Source: Acetobacter sp. UBA5411 (GTDB lineage: Bacteria > Pseudomonadota > Alphaproteobacteria > Acetobacterales > Acetobacteraceae). Taken from it: DNA of 64,000 bases. The notes under the pieces were generated by a model. It ran no database searches. It was given only the letters and a program-made list of their open reading frames with translations, and had not been told where the DNA came from. Location of the stretch: positions 18,664 to 82,663 of the forward strand of contig NZ_DHNR01000040.1 of assembly GCF_002409645.1 (NCBI RefSeq). Direction: 5' to 3'. The stretch's first letter is position 1, and each line of letters starts with the position of its first letter. Shown here in pieces: positions 53,914 to 63,271 of this stretch. A program made the translations under genes and the position numbers.

Positions 53914-53939
53914 ACAGGGGAGTGTCTGCACTCCCCTGT
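53914..53939 (+). terminator. Hairpin after the eut operon
   Basis: ACAGGGGAGTG (53914-53924) pairs perfectly with CACTCCCCTGT (53929-53939), 11 bp with loop TCTG. It lies 30 bases after the porin stop. No T tract follows, so it may protect the 3' end rather than terminate by itself. Confidence 0.55.
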
Positions 53940-54024
53940 ACGAAAAGAGATCGCCACCAGCGCCTCTCGCCATGATCCTGTGAACATGATCTTATAGGCC
54001 AACCAACCACCATGGATGGGCCTG

Positions 54025-55257
54025 ATGGTCACAGCTCCTTTTGCAGTCAACGCACATGCCTCACGCGGCAGACTCTATGATGAGCCCGCGTCTCCCACAC
54101 GCTCGCCCTGGCAGCGGGATCGTGACCGGGTCATCCATTCATCAGGCTTCCGGCGGCTCCAGTACAAAACTCAGGTTTTCATCAATCACGAGGGGGATTT
54201 CTTCCGCACCCGCCTGACCCATTCCCTCGAAGTCGCCCAGATCGCACGATCCATGGCCCGGTATTTCGGTGCGGATGAAGACATCACTGAAGCCATCGCC
54301 CTCGCCCATGATCTTGGTCACACTCCTTTTGGTCATGCGGGAGAGGACGCCCTTTCCCTCGCGATGGAGCCGTGGGGCGGGTTCGATCACAATACACAGG
54401 CCCTCCGGCAGGTGACTGTACTGGAGCAACGTTATCTCCAGTTTGATGGCCTCAATCTGACATGGGAAACGCTGGAAGGGCTGGTAAAACATAACGGCCC
54501 GGTCAACCATGTTTCCGGCTGGCTGCGAGATTATACAGCAGCTCAGGATCTGGAGTTGCACACCTTCGCTTCGCTTGAAGCGCAGCTGGCGGCCTTGGCC
54601 GACGATATTGCCTATCACGGCCATGATCTGGACGACGGGATCAAATCCGGTCTGCTCACGCTGGACGATCTGGTTGATGTGCCAGTGGTTAGCGATGCTT
54701 TGCGGGAAGCACGTCGGATTGCCGCAACCCTGCCGCCCCGTCCTGTTACATCATTCGGAGCCGGTAGCCGCACGGGGGATGCGCCCACGACCGCCAGCGC
54801 ATCCATCGCTACACAGGATCAACGCCTCCGCCATGAGATGGTGAGGCGTATCGTCCATGCTCTCGTCTCGGATGTTCTCAAACAAACCGAAAAAAATCTC
54901 GTCGCGCTCGAACCGAAATCCGCCAGCGACATCCGTCATGCCGCCAAGCCGGTTGTGAGTTTCAGCCCAGCCATGGGCGAAGCCAACGCGCAGATCCGTT
55001 CTTTCCTGTTCGCCAATCTTTACCGGCACTGGAAAGTCAAGCGGATGACGCACAAGGCGAAGCACGTGGTCGCCGAGCTTTTCGATACGCTGGGCTCATC
55101 CCCGGGTCTTCTGCCCGACGGATGGCGTGAACAGGCCGATGCCGCCGCCGATGAAGCGGGACGCCGCCGTGTCGTAGCCGACTATCTAGCGTCCATGACC
55201 GACCGTTTCGCGATGGAAGAGCATCGGCGTCTGACCGATCTGTCCGTGCCGGGGTAA
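54025..55257 (+). CDS. dgt: Deoxyguanosinetriphosphate triphosphohydrolase-like protein
   Basis: About 410 residues; ATG 54025 (MVTAPFAV) is chosen, with ATG 54016 in frame. It is an HD-domain dNTPase that cleaves dNTPs to nucleoside and triphosphate. Motifs: SPWQRDRDRVIHSSGFRRLQYKTQVF, RTRLTHSLEVAQIARSMA with the first His, ALAHDLGHTPFGHAGE with HD, and GGFDHNTQALR. The last 150 residues are the type-2 dGTPase-like C-terminus. Length is normal for the alphaproteobacterial form. Confidence 0.92.
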   Translation: MVTAPFAVNAHASRGRLYDEPASPTRSPWQRDRDRVIHSSGFRRLQYKTQVFINHEGDFFRTRLTHSLEVAQIARSMARYFGADEDITEAIALAHDLGHTPFGHAGEDALSLAMEPWGGFDHNTQALRQVTVLEQRYLQFDGLNLTWETLEGLVKHNGPVNHVSGWLRDYTAAQDLELHTFASLEAQLAALADDIAYHGHDLDDGIKSGLLTLDDLVDVPVVSDALREARRIAATLPPRPVTSFGAGSRTGDAPTTASASIATQDQRLRHEMVRRIVHALVSDVLKQTEKNLVALEPKSASDIRHAAKPVVSFSPAMGEANAQIRSFLFANLYRHWKVKRMTHKAKHVVAELFDTLGSSPGLLPDGWREQADAAADEAGRRRVVADYLASMTDRFAMEEHRRLTDLSVPG

Positions 55258-55442
55258 TATCAGCGGCGTTACGGATTGACCCTTCTCTGCCTTTCCCCAC
55301 AGGGAGACGCAGCCTTTCTTGACCTTGAGGTATTGATAACAGACCGGTTTCCAGAAGCGCCATCTTTGACGGGGTTTGAGGCTGCGGTCCGAAAAAAGCC
55401 AATCCCGGACACCACAATGACATACAGAAACACCGAAGTTTC

Positions 55443-58400
55443 CTACCGTCCTGCTTCAAACACATCCTGCAAAATACTGTTCAGTCGAACAGCATAAGCT
55501 TTGGCGCTGTTCTCCTGCTCAAGCATCCTTAAGGCGCCATCGCGTACTGTGTTCCACAGTTCCTCGTCCGTGTAGAGAGCCACCACACGCTCGGCGAAAC
55601 GTTCGGCATCGTTGTCGCCGCCCGACACAATCTCCAGACCATCCCGCCAGCCAAGCTGACGGCAGAGGAGATCAGACGCCACCACCGGCAATCCGTAGGA
55701 TGCCGCCTCATGCACCTTGAAGGGAATACCGCCCGCATAACGGGTCGGCGCGATAAAAACACGGTGCGTCGCATACAGTTCTGACGGGTCTTTGACCGGT
55801 CCAAGCAACTCGACACGCGGATCACGCCCCAGAACACTGAGATCAACTGCGGCCCCACGGAAACCGGCGACAGAGAACCGGACATCCTCAGGCAGACGAT
55901 CCCGCAGCAGGGGCAGAACCTTCTCCACGAACCAGATCAGGCTGTCATGGTTAGGCGAGTTAGGCTCATGAATAGCTCCGAGAAAGAGCATGTCACGGCG
56001 CTCGTCCCATGCCCTCGGTATCGGTCTGACAGGACACATGTGCCCGAGCTCAGCGACGTTTTCAAAGCCAGCCTCATGCAGAGTGCGCACGTCCAGCGAA
56101 TTGACTGCGACAATCTTCCGGCAGAACCAGGCCGCTGCAAATTCAGCACCCAGCGCTTCGTCCAGCGTTCGCGTCTGCGGCTCGTCAAACAGCTGCGCCT
56201 TCAACAGATCACGAGGAGACGTAACCGCCTCCGTGTCGAGCACAACCGCATTGAGCGGCAGCGCAGGAGCCTGCGCCATCAGAATCGGCAGCAATCTGCC
56301 TATGTTATGCGTCCGGCCAATCCACACACAGTCCCATACTCCGCTGCGTTCCTGCAGAAATGCGTCAAGCGTCTCATAACCACGGTCATGCAGAACCTCC
56401 ACCTCCGGCGGAAAATCCGCATAGATCCGGGATAGGGGGTCAACCGACGCATAGATCGGAAAGACCGTGACCTGATGACCAAGCGCCGCCATGGTGCGCA
56501 CAATGTCATTGGAGCGCACGAAGCCGGAGCCCAGACTGCGCAAGGGCACGCGATCCTCAATAAAGAGAATACGTTTGACCGACGCGCCAGCGTTACTGCG
56601 GGCACGCGCCGCAAGCCGGGGAGATGGCGGGAAAGCCTGTGCAAAAATGGCGGCGTGTCGCTGTTTCAGACGGTGACGATCCGCCGTATCAAAAGCAGAC
56701 GCTTCCTTATCGCTGACATCCTGCGAAGTCAGAAATGCAGGCTCATAGCCAACATGCCGCCCTGCCTCCGCAGCGCGCAGACAAAGGTCAGCCAATTGCG
56801 CCGCCTCAGACTCCAGCCGCCCGTCAAATCCCTCCAGCTTTTCCAGCAAAGTACGGTCAATCAGGAGAGCAGGGACCGTCCCACATGCCACAGGTCGGCG
56901 GAAACAGGCGGCAGGCTCTTCCATCGTGGCGTTTTCAAGATAATGGATCAGCGATCCATCCCGCCCGATCAGAGCGCCCGCTTCGAGAATACGACCGTCA
57001 GCCCGCAGGGTCAGACCCGTCACAACGCCGATACACTCCTCCGCCGAAGGTACTTGCGTGTCGAGCGCATCAAGTGCGGCCTGCAAGCTGCCGTGAGCCA
57101 GACGCATCCCCTGCCCCAGCCATAGCACCGCCGTTCCGCGAGCATGAGGCAGCGCTGCTTTCAGCGCCTCGGCCCGTGTCACCGAACGATCCAGTCTCAG
57201 AATCTGCATGCCACGGGCAAAATGCTGCAGACGCGTCGTATCGTCACGTGACCCTGCATCCACGACGATAACATCCAGAGGCCCGGCATAGGTCATGTGC
57301 AGGGCCGACAGGGTAGAGAGGGTCAGGGACAGACGATTGCGGACAAGGAGAATAACACTGAGGCGCGGCTCATCCTGCGCGGTAAAATCCAGAGGACGCG
57401 CAGCCAGAAGCGGTAGAAGGTTTTCAGCTTTGCGCACCGCGAGCCCTTCGAACACTTTCAGATCCGGACGTTCCAACCCTGCATCGAGTGGCTGCTGGTG
57501 CCGACGGGACAGCCAGTGCTCGAACACATCGCGTACCAGACCGCGCTCGATATCAGCCCGGACCGTTCCCGAGAAAAAGTAGGCGTTGAGATCGACATCC
57601 GGATGGGGGCGACGACGTTCGAATGCGCCATAACGCAGGAAATGGTCGTAGGCGGAACGAAGCTGCCCCGTCGCTATCGCGTCCGCGATATCGGGATACT
57701 GCTCCAGATAATAGGCTTCACTGAACCACTCCAGACCGCAGAATTCGACCGGCGTTTTATTGGTCAGGAAATGATGCAGCGGGTTGCGTATCTGCCCCGC
57801 CTCCACCGCTTCTGATACTTCTGGATAGGTTTTCAGATACCATTCAGGATCGAAATACCAACTGACCCTGAGAGTGTTCTGTTCGGCTTCATCAGCCAGA
57901 AAGGCCGCAAACGGTCCGGTTTCCGGAATGGAAAGCGCACTAGTCTTTCCTGCCGCCTGTCCGGGGGAGCCGTCGCCCCTGACACGGGCATGAGCGTAAT
58001 AGAGATGCGGATCAAACAGCAGGTGGCCGGAGCGGAATTCACGGTCGCCATATCGAAGATAATGATCGTATCCGTTGAACGCACCGAGCCGTTCCAGCGT
58101 GGCCCGAGTCATGTCCGGATAGCGTGCAAGGTAAACTGTTTCTGAGAATAGCCAGTGCGGAGACCGGTTGATGTAACCATCCGAACAGTAATGAGCGAAG
58201 CCGGACTCAAAAGAACCGGCATGCACTGCTGCTGCGACGTCAGGATTGACCTGCAGATACCATTCTTCATCAAAAAAACGATTGGGTGAGAGATGCAGCT
58301 CTCCGACAGTCTCTGCATAATGTGCGGCGAGCGCTTCCGGGTCCGCATCGACCAGATCGCCCAGCACATCCCGATAACGGGTACGATACCACTCGGCGTC

Positions 58401-58457
58401 AAAGCGCCCCCAGAGAGGAGCATTATCAGCAGGAAGCGCAGAAACGACAGACGACAC
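55443..58457 (-). CDS. Large multidomain glycosyltransferase (repeats + GT2-like + GT4)
   Basis: About 1004 residues from the GTG at 58457, which has AAAGGG upstream; the frame is open to 58505. The N-terminal 340 residues hold about six repeats of roughly 40 residues of the form FDxxWYLxxYPDVxxAxxxGxxxxxxxHYLxxGxxExRxP. A GT2-like domain follows (SVILLVRNRLSLTLSTL, DVIVVDAGSRDDTTRL), with a weak DxD region. The C-terminal third is a GT4 domain: RILFIEDRVPLRSLGSGFVRS, FLGAIHEPNSPNHDS and PTRYAGGIPFKVHEAASYG. Probably involved in cell-surface polysaccharide or protein glycosylation. It is alone, downstream of secB. Confidence 0.82.
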   Translation of the reverse strand: MSSVVSALPADNAPLWGRFDAEWYRTRYRDVLGDLVDADPEALAAHYAETVGELHLSPNRFFDEEWYLQVNPDVAAAVHAGSFESGFAHYCSDGYINRSPHWLFSETVYLARYPDMTRATLERLGAFNGYDHYLRYGDREFRSGHLLFDPHLYYAHARVRGDGSPGQAAGKTSALSIPETGPFAAFLADEAEQNTLRVSWYFDPEWYLKTYPEVSEAVEAGQIRNPLHHFLTNKTPVEFCGLEWFSEAYYLEQYPDIADAIATGQLRSAYDHFLRYGAFERRRPHPDVDLNAYFFSGTVRADIERGLVRDVFEHWLSRRHQQPLDAGLERPDLKVFEGLAVRKAENLLPLLAARPLDFTAQDEPRLSVILLVRNRLSLTLSTLSALHMTYAGPLDVIVVDAGSRDDTTRLQHFARGMQILRLDRSVTRAEALKAALPHARGTAVLWLGQGMRLAHGSLQAALDALDTQVPSAEECIGVVTGLTLRADGRILEAGALIGRDGSLIHYLENATMEEPAACFRRPVACGTVPALLIDRTLLEKLEGFDGRLESEAAQLADLCLRAAEAGRHVGYEPAFLTSQDVSDKEASAFDTADRHRLKQRHAAIFAQAFPPSPRLAARARSNAGASVKRILFIEDRVPLRSLGSGFVRSNDIVRTMAALGHQVTVFPIYASVDPLSRIYADFPPEVEVLHDRGYETLDAFLQERSGVWDCVWIGRTHNIGRLLPILMAQAPALPLNAVVLDTEAVTSPRDLLKAQLFDEPQTRTLDEALGAEFAAAWFCRKIVAVNSLDVRTLHEAGFENVAELGHMCPVRPIPRAWDERRDMLFLGAIHEPNSPNHDSLIWFVEKVLPLLRDRLPEDVRFSVAGFRGAAVDLSVLGRDPRVELLGPVKDPSELYATHRVFIAPTRYAGGIPFKVHEAASYGLPVVASDLLCRQLGWRDGLEIVSGGDNDAERFAERVVALYTDEELWNTVRDGALRMLEQENSAKAYAVRLNSILQDVFEAGR

Positions 58458-58589
58458 CCATGGCCCTTTCAACACCTGGCGAGGACATCTCCCCGAGCAT
58501 GGCAACGGTTATGCTGCTGGAGACAATGTGTGAAGGGCTTTTCTGCCTTCGACACCTGTCTCCCTTTGGCATGCATGACGCGACTGGCG

Positions 58590-59129
58590 TCAGCCTGCCG
58601 CCGGCTGGGAACGTCGGGACTGCCAGAGAGCCAGAAAATCAATCTGCTGGATGATGACGGGAATGAAGCCAGCCTCACGCGTCAGATCAGCCAGATAGTT
58701 CCGGGCAGCAGGGAAGAGCATTTTCGGAGCTTCAACCAGCAGCATCGGCTCAAACGACTCTGTCGTCACGTTGCGCAGGGTGAACATCCCCGAATAGGTG
58801 ATCTGGGTTTCAAACAGCGTCGGCGCTTCGCTACCGTCCACAGGCGTGTCACCACGTCCCACGCAGTTCATCACTATGTCGACTTCGAAATCTGGCTGAT
58901 TTTCCGCAATCTGCCGCGCCATGACGTCCAGCGTCATGGATGTATTGGGACGAACGGGCGGGCGGGTATGCAGCAGGGCTGAATCGAGCGCCCTGAACGA
59001 TACGCTGCGGATATACTGTGCACCCATCAGAAGCGTCGGTGTTGCAGGTGCCTTTGATCCGGAACCGCCCACGCTATCCGTAGGATTTCCCGCACCTGTG
59101 ACTGTTTCCATCGTATTCTGATCGGCCAT
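58590..59129 (-). CDS. secB: Protein-export chaperone SecB
   Basis: SecB keeps preproteins unfolded and hands them to SecA. The 179-residue protein has a 30-residue polar N-terminal extension, then the fold: YIRSVSFRALDSALL, FEVDIVMNCVGRG, FETQITYSGMFTLRN and PMLLVEAPKMLFPAARNYLADLTREAGFIPVIIQQIDFLALW. The C-terminal block is diagnostic. It is followed by the large glycosyltransferase gene after about 130 bases. Confidence 0.95.
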   Translation of the reverse strand: MADQNTMETVTGAGNPTDSVGGSGSKAPATPTLLMGAQYIRSVSFRALDSALLHTRPPVRPNTSMTLDVMARQIAENQPDFEVDIVMNCVGRGDTPVDGSEAPTLFETQITYSGMFTLRNVTTESFEPMLLVEAPKMLFPAARNYLADLTREAGFIPVIIQQIDFLALWQSRRSQPAAG

Positions 59130-59225
59130 ACCTGAGGAGACTTTCTGTTACATATAAATCCTGTGCGCAGAAGGGCTTAGCAAACTCCCTGCAGCACTGC
59201 GAGTGTAATCCCAAAGCCATTGCCA

Positions 59226-59537
59226 TTAAATGAAGCGACCATGTAAAATTCCAAGCGCAGGCATCGGCACCCAACCTTTCGGCAGTTCTCCCTTATAAAT
59301 CAAAGTGATATGATAATCAGGCGCGGGATCACGTGCCTCGGCTAGGAATCGGGCGTACGCCGTAACCTGCTCCCTTCGCCACTGACAGTCGGCCAGAGCG
59401 GCATCACGCGATGTATGAATACTGGCGACCTTCCGTTTACGTCCGATCATCGCCACCACTGCCCAGATCTTGTCCTTCCCGGACTGTCTGCTTTCCTTTT
59501 TCCCCGGGAGTTCGAACGGCAGAACGGTCACCATCAC
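59226..59537 (-). CDS. Hypothetical protein
   Basis: A 103-residue soluble protein with two Met codons at the start. It has an IWAVVAMIGRKRKVASIHTSRDAALADCQWRREQV segment, strand-strand-helix in character, in which basic residues are frequent. The C-terminus DYHITLIYKGELPKGWVP looks beta-rich. No recognised family. It lies between secB and pabC. Confidence 0.5.
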   Translation of the reverse strand: MMVTVLPFELPGKKESRQSGKDKIWAVVAMIGRKRKVASIHTSRDAALADCQWRREQVTAYARFLAEARDPAPDYHITLIYKGELPKGWVPMPALGILHGRFI

Positions 59538-59745
59538 ACCGGCCCTTTTTCATCTCTGCCGCTTTGCCCTGCCTGATGATCAGCGTCACAGACAGGGAAA
59601 CGATAGAAGGGAAGAGAACGTTCCCTCACGAAACCACGCGCCCCGAAGGATGGCAAGCTGTCTGAGGGTGTCCAGACATGCCTGACATCAGCAGCACCTC
59701 CATCCCGGAACAGCCATGCACGGACCCTTCCTCAACCTCAGCGCA

Positions 59746-60561
59746 TCAGGATGCCACGGTTTCAAATAGAAACGCGCGTAAAGCCCTCTCCTGTTCCGCA
59801 TCTTCTCCCAGTTCATGCGTCTCGACAGCAGCAATGGGTTGCAGGGACAGGGCCGATATCAGCCACGCTGCCTTCACTTCCTTTATACGGATAAGCGGCA
59901 CGGACTGTTCGACACAGAGTCCTGCCTCCAGCAGTCTAGCCCGAGACGTCCCCGGCAGGGCACCGTCCTCAACCGGCGGTGTGACCAGCCGGTCTTCCAA
60001 CATCAGCAGGATATTCGCAGCACTTGCCTCGGCCACGTTGCCCTGCGCGTCAAGCAGCAGGGCATCATCGTAACCTACGGCGACTGCTTCCATCCGCGCC
60101 ATGACCATTGGCAGGTAATTGAGAGATTTGACCTGAGACAGAGGTGAACTTCCATCCCGCATATAACGGCTGACGCCCAGACGAACGGGGCCGGGTATGG
60201 CTTTCGTTGCCGCAGCACAGGTCAGCATGACCGTGAGCTGCACCTGCACGGGAGGGCGAAGTCCGCGCGGCCCACAGCCTCGTGTGACCGTAAGACGCAT
60301 ACTCCCATCGACGAGACCGGATGCGGTCAGAAGGTCGTCCACAGCCCTCCGGAGTATGATCCGGTCGGGCGGGGGCAGAAGCAGCGTCACACATCCGGTG
60401 GTCAGCCGGTCCAGATGCCGCTCCAGCAGGGGCACGCAGCCTGCCGCTACCCGCATGGTCTCGAACAGTCCGTCTCCCAGCAGGAGGCCGCGATCGGCCG
60501 GATCGATTCTGGCCTCACTCGCTGGAACAAGCACGCCGTTAAACCAGATCAACGAGGTCAT
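59746..60561 (-). CDS. pabC: Aminodeoxychorismate lyase / class IV aminotransferase
   Basis: A 271-residue PLP enzyme. Its likely reaction is release of pyruvate from aminodeoxychorismate to give 4-aminobenzoate for folate. Motifs: LIWFNGVLVPASEARIDPADRGLLLGDGLFETMRV at the start, the PLP Lys in SQVKSLNYLPMVMAR, and NVAEASAANILLM. Branched-chain or D-amino acid aminotransferase cannot be ruled out by motif alone. The four-base overlap with the upstream pabB makes the lyase role most likely. Confidence 0.9.
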   Translation of the reverse strand: MTSLIWFNGVLVPASEARIDPADRGLLLGDGLFETMRVAAGCVPLLERHLDRLTTGCVTLLLPPPDRIILRRAVDDLLTASGLVDGSMRLTVTRGCGPRGLRPPVQVQLTVMLTCAAATKAIPGPVRLGVSRYMRDGSSPLSQVKSLNYLPMVMARMEAVAVGYDDALLLDAQGNVAEASAANILLMLEDRLVTPPVEDGALPGTSRARLLEAGLCVEQSVPLIRIKEVKAAWLISALSLQPIAAVETHELGEDAEQERALRAFLFETVAS

Positions 60562-61913
60562 GCTCCGAACACCTTCAGCAAAGCCTCGCCTTTCAGCCGC
60601 ATCTCGTCATATTCGCGTGCGGGATCAGACAACCATGTGATCCCGCCGCCAACGCCGATCCTCAGCCTGTCATCGCAGCACTCCACGCTCCGGATCACAA
60701 CCGAACTGTCCACCGCCCCATCCCTGCCAATCCGGAAGACGCTGCCACAATAAGCCCCACGCGCTGACAGTTCGACCTGATCGATGATCTCCATGGCGCG
60801 TTTCTTGGGCGCTCCTGTCACGGAGCCCGGAGGCAATGTAGCCCGCAGAAGGTCGAACGCATCGAGACCGGATTTCAAACGTCCATGCACGCAGGAAACG
60901 AGATGCTGCACATGGGCGAACGACTCTACTTCACACAGTTGCGGCACCGACACCGAACCGATGTCACAGACACGCCCGATATCATTGCGCATCAGGTCGG
61001 TAATCATGAGATTTTCGGCATTTTCCTTTTCGTCCCGCCGCAGTTGTTCAGCCAGACGCTGGGTTTCCATCGTATCGCGCCCTAAGGGAGCAGTTCCCTT
61101 GATGGGGCGAGTCTCAACAACACCTTCGCGCGAAAGCGATAGAAACCGCTCCACCGAGGCGCTCAGGAGGGAGAACGGGCGGTCTGCGTTCCGTCCGCAA
61201 AGTCCTCTGAGAAAAGCTCCGAAAGGTGCGGGTGATCCCTGACGCAACAGGCCATATACGGCTAGATCGTCAAAAGCGGAGGGCACATCGGCCTGCCATC
61301 GCAGTGTCAGATTGGCCTGAAAAATGTCGCCTTCGCCAATCAGACGGACAACCTCCCTGACCCCTGAAATCCACTGCTTCCGATCCATGTCGGGCTGAAA
61401 ATGCACGGGAGCAAAGTTGGATGACGTCCGCACGCTTTCACCCGGCAGCAAAGGCAGAGTGGCCTTCCCTGCCCTGAAGCAGCGTCGCTCCAGCCGGTCA
61501 AAAGCAAAAACAGTTTCATAAGAGGCCGCAAGAATGTCCGGTGTCTCCGTCCGGTGACGCGACATCACCCCTTCCAGCGCCATGCCCGCAGCATAAGACG
61601 CCAGACCAACCAGCCCTCCTGCAAAAGGAAAATCTGTATGCTCCACAGGCTGCAACCGGGCGTGCATATCCTGTAGATGGTGCCATGCATTGCCGGCGAC
61701 AGGGCGACCATTTCTGATCACGCCATCCCGCGACGATACAAGTGTTTCAGACGGTTCCACGCACAGAAACGACCAACGCGCGCGCTCGTCACCGGGGAGA
61801 GCGGCAGGCGTCCCGCCACTATCGAGGAGCGCAACCCATGGTGCGGCCTTCCAGACCTGCACAGCGGTCCATGGATCAACCCAAGGGAGTTCGGTGACAG
61901 AGAAAGGCGGCAT
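60558..61913 (-). CDS. pabB: Aminodeoxychorismate synthase component I
   Basis: A 451-residue chorismate-using enzyme that makes 4-amino-4-deoxychorismate for folate. The chorismate-binding domain shows the diagnostic Lys in ETRPIKGTAPLGRD, where anthranilate synthase has Ala. Further motifs are ENLMITDLMRNDIGRVC, LRATLPPGSVTGAPKKRAMEIIDQVE and GAYCGSVFRIG. The N-terminal 130 residues are the usual beta domain. pabC is coupled by a four-base overlap (60558-60561). The glutamine amidotransferase partner pabA is not in this window. Confidence 0.93.
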   Translation of the reverse strand: MPPFSVTELPWVDPWTAVQVWKAAPWVALLDSGGTPAALPGDERARWSFLCVEPSETLVSSRDGVIRNGRPVAGNAWHHLQDMHARLQPVEHTDFPFAGGLVGLASYAAGMALEGVMSRHRTETPDILAASYETVFAFDRLERRCFRAGKATLPLLPGESVRTSSNFAPVHFQPDMDRKQWISGVREVVRLIGEGDIFQANLTLRWQADVPSAFDDLAVYGLLRQGSPAPFGAFLRGLCGRNADRPFSLLSASVERFLSLSREGVVETRPIKGTAPLGRDTMETQRLAEQLRRDEKENAENLMITDLMRNDIGRVCDIGSVSVPQLCEVESFAHVQHLVSCVHGRLKSGLDAFDLLRATLPPGSVTGAPKKRAMEIIDQVELSARGAYCGSVFRIGRDGAVDSSVVIRSVECCDDRLRIGVGGGITWLSDPAREYDEMRLKGEALLKVFGA

Positions 61914-62177
61914 GCCCGCTTTTTACACACAGATCAGACTTCTGAGAAACACTCCCTTTGGTCATCTCTATTTAATTGTATTTGTGGCGCGGTTCGCAAA
62001 CATGCGGCAGGAATTCAGAACCTCCCAGATAGACAATCTGCTCCTACAAAAAAACGCATGGGAGAGACTTTGTCTTTCAGAATCAGAAAGATAGCGTTCA
62101 CATGACACGAAAAATTTCAGTGTCCAACCCTGTCATATTACCCTAAAAGCACATTCATTATCATTCAGGAATAAAAT

Positions 62178-63110
62178 ATGAGCAACACACCTTCTCGTCG
62201 GGAAGTCGATAAAACAGCCATATTGCTCATGATTTTTCTCTGCATGATATGGGGTCTTCAGCAGACGGCTATTAAAGCAATTTCCGCCGATATGGCTCCT
62301 GTTCTGCAAGTGGGCATTCGGTCAGTGTTAGCCGCGCTGGTCGTTGGTCTGATCATTATATGGCAGAAAGACTATTCAGCATTTCGCAAAATCCCTGTAT
62401 TCGCCACCCTTGCCGTCGGGATCTTTTTTGCGCTCGAATTCCTACTGACCAGTGAAGGCCTCTGTTTTACGAGCGCTGCTCATATGTCGATCTTTCTTTA
62501 TACCGCACCAATCTTTGCGGCACTGGGACTTCATGTCGGATTGCCTGAAGAGCGCCTTTCTTCAATACAGTGGATCGGTATCGCATTGGCTTTTCTGGGC
62601 GTCGTCGCGTCCTTTGCGGGACCAGGAAGCGGTATGAACGATCCTGCGCTTCACTATGGCTGGGTGGGCGATATACTGGGACTTATGGCGGGAGCATCGT
62701 GGGGCATGACGACCCTTATCATCCGCTTTTCCAACCTTTCGGAAGCCCCGGCCACGGTGACTCTGTTCTGCCAGCTTACTGTTGCCAGTATCATACTCAT
62801 ACCGACAGCATTTCTTTCACATCAGACAGTCTTTCACCCGACCCCAATGGTTATCTTCGATTTTATTTTTCAGCTTGTTATTGTTTCCATCGTCAGTTTC
62901 CTGATCTGGTTTTCTCTTCTCAGAATCTATCTGGCTTCCCGTCTGGGAGCGCTATCGCTTATGACACCGATTTTCGGCATCCTGTTTGGAGCCGTGCTGC
63001 TTCATGAAACACTCAGGCCAGAATTTCTGTTCGGATCGGCCCTGATCCTCAGCGGCATCAGCCTTGTGAGCAAAAAGGCTGTTTTCAAAAGGAAAGAACG
63101 CCACACATGA
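62178..63110 (+). CDS. EamA/DMT family transporter
   Basis: A 310-residue integral membrane protein with ten membrane segments arranged as two EamA repeats. FLCMIWGLQQTAIKAISADMAPVLQVGIRSVLAAL opens the first repeat and DILGLMAGASWGMTTLIIRF the second. Such drug/metabolite transporters export metabolites or amino acids; the substrate is not evident. AGGA lies nine bases before the ATG. It is convergent with the nuclease gene. Confidence 0.85.
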   Translation: MSNTPSRREVDKTAILLMIFLCMIWGLQQTAIKAISADMAPVLQVGIRSVLAALVVGLIIIWQKDYSAFRKIPVFATLAVGIFFALEFLLTSEGLCFTSAAHMSIFLYTAPIFAALGLHVGLPEERLSSIQWIGIALAFLGVVASFAGPGSGMNDPALHYGWVGDILGLMAGASWGMTTLIIRFSNLSEAPATVTLFCQLTVASIILIPTAFLSHQTVFHPTPMVIFDFIFQLVIVSIVSFLIWFSLLRIYLASRLGALSLMTPIFGILFGAVLLHETLRPEFLFGSALILSGISLVSKKAVFKRKERHT

Positions 63111-63271
63111 ATATTCTTTTGAGAATAAACAGAAAAATCCTTCGTGTACCTACGCACCATACAGAAGGACAGTCCGCACAAACCCAATTACGCAGATGAT
63201 ATTTGGCTCGATAAAACCATTAACTATTCAACCCCATATTTTTTGCAAATATTCAAAAGCAAAAAAGAAAA

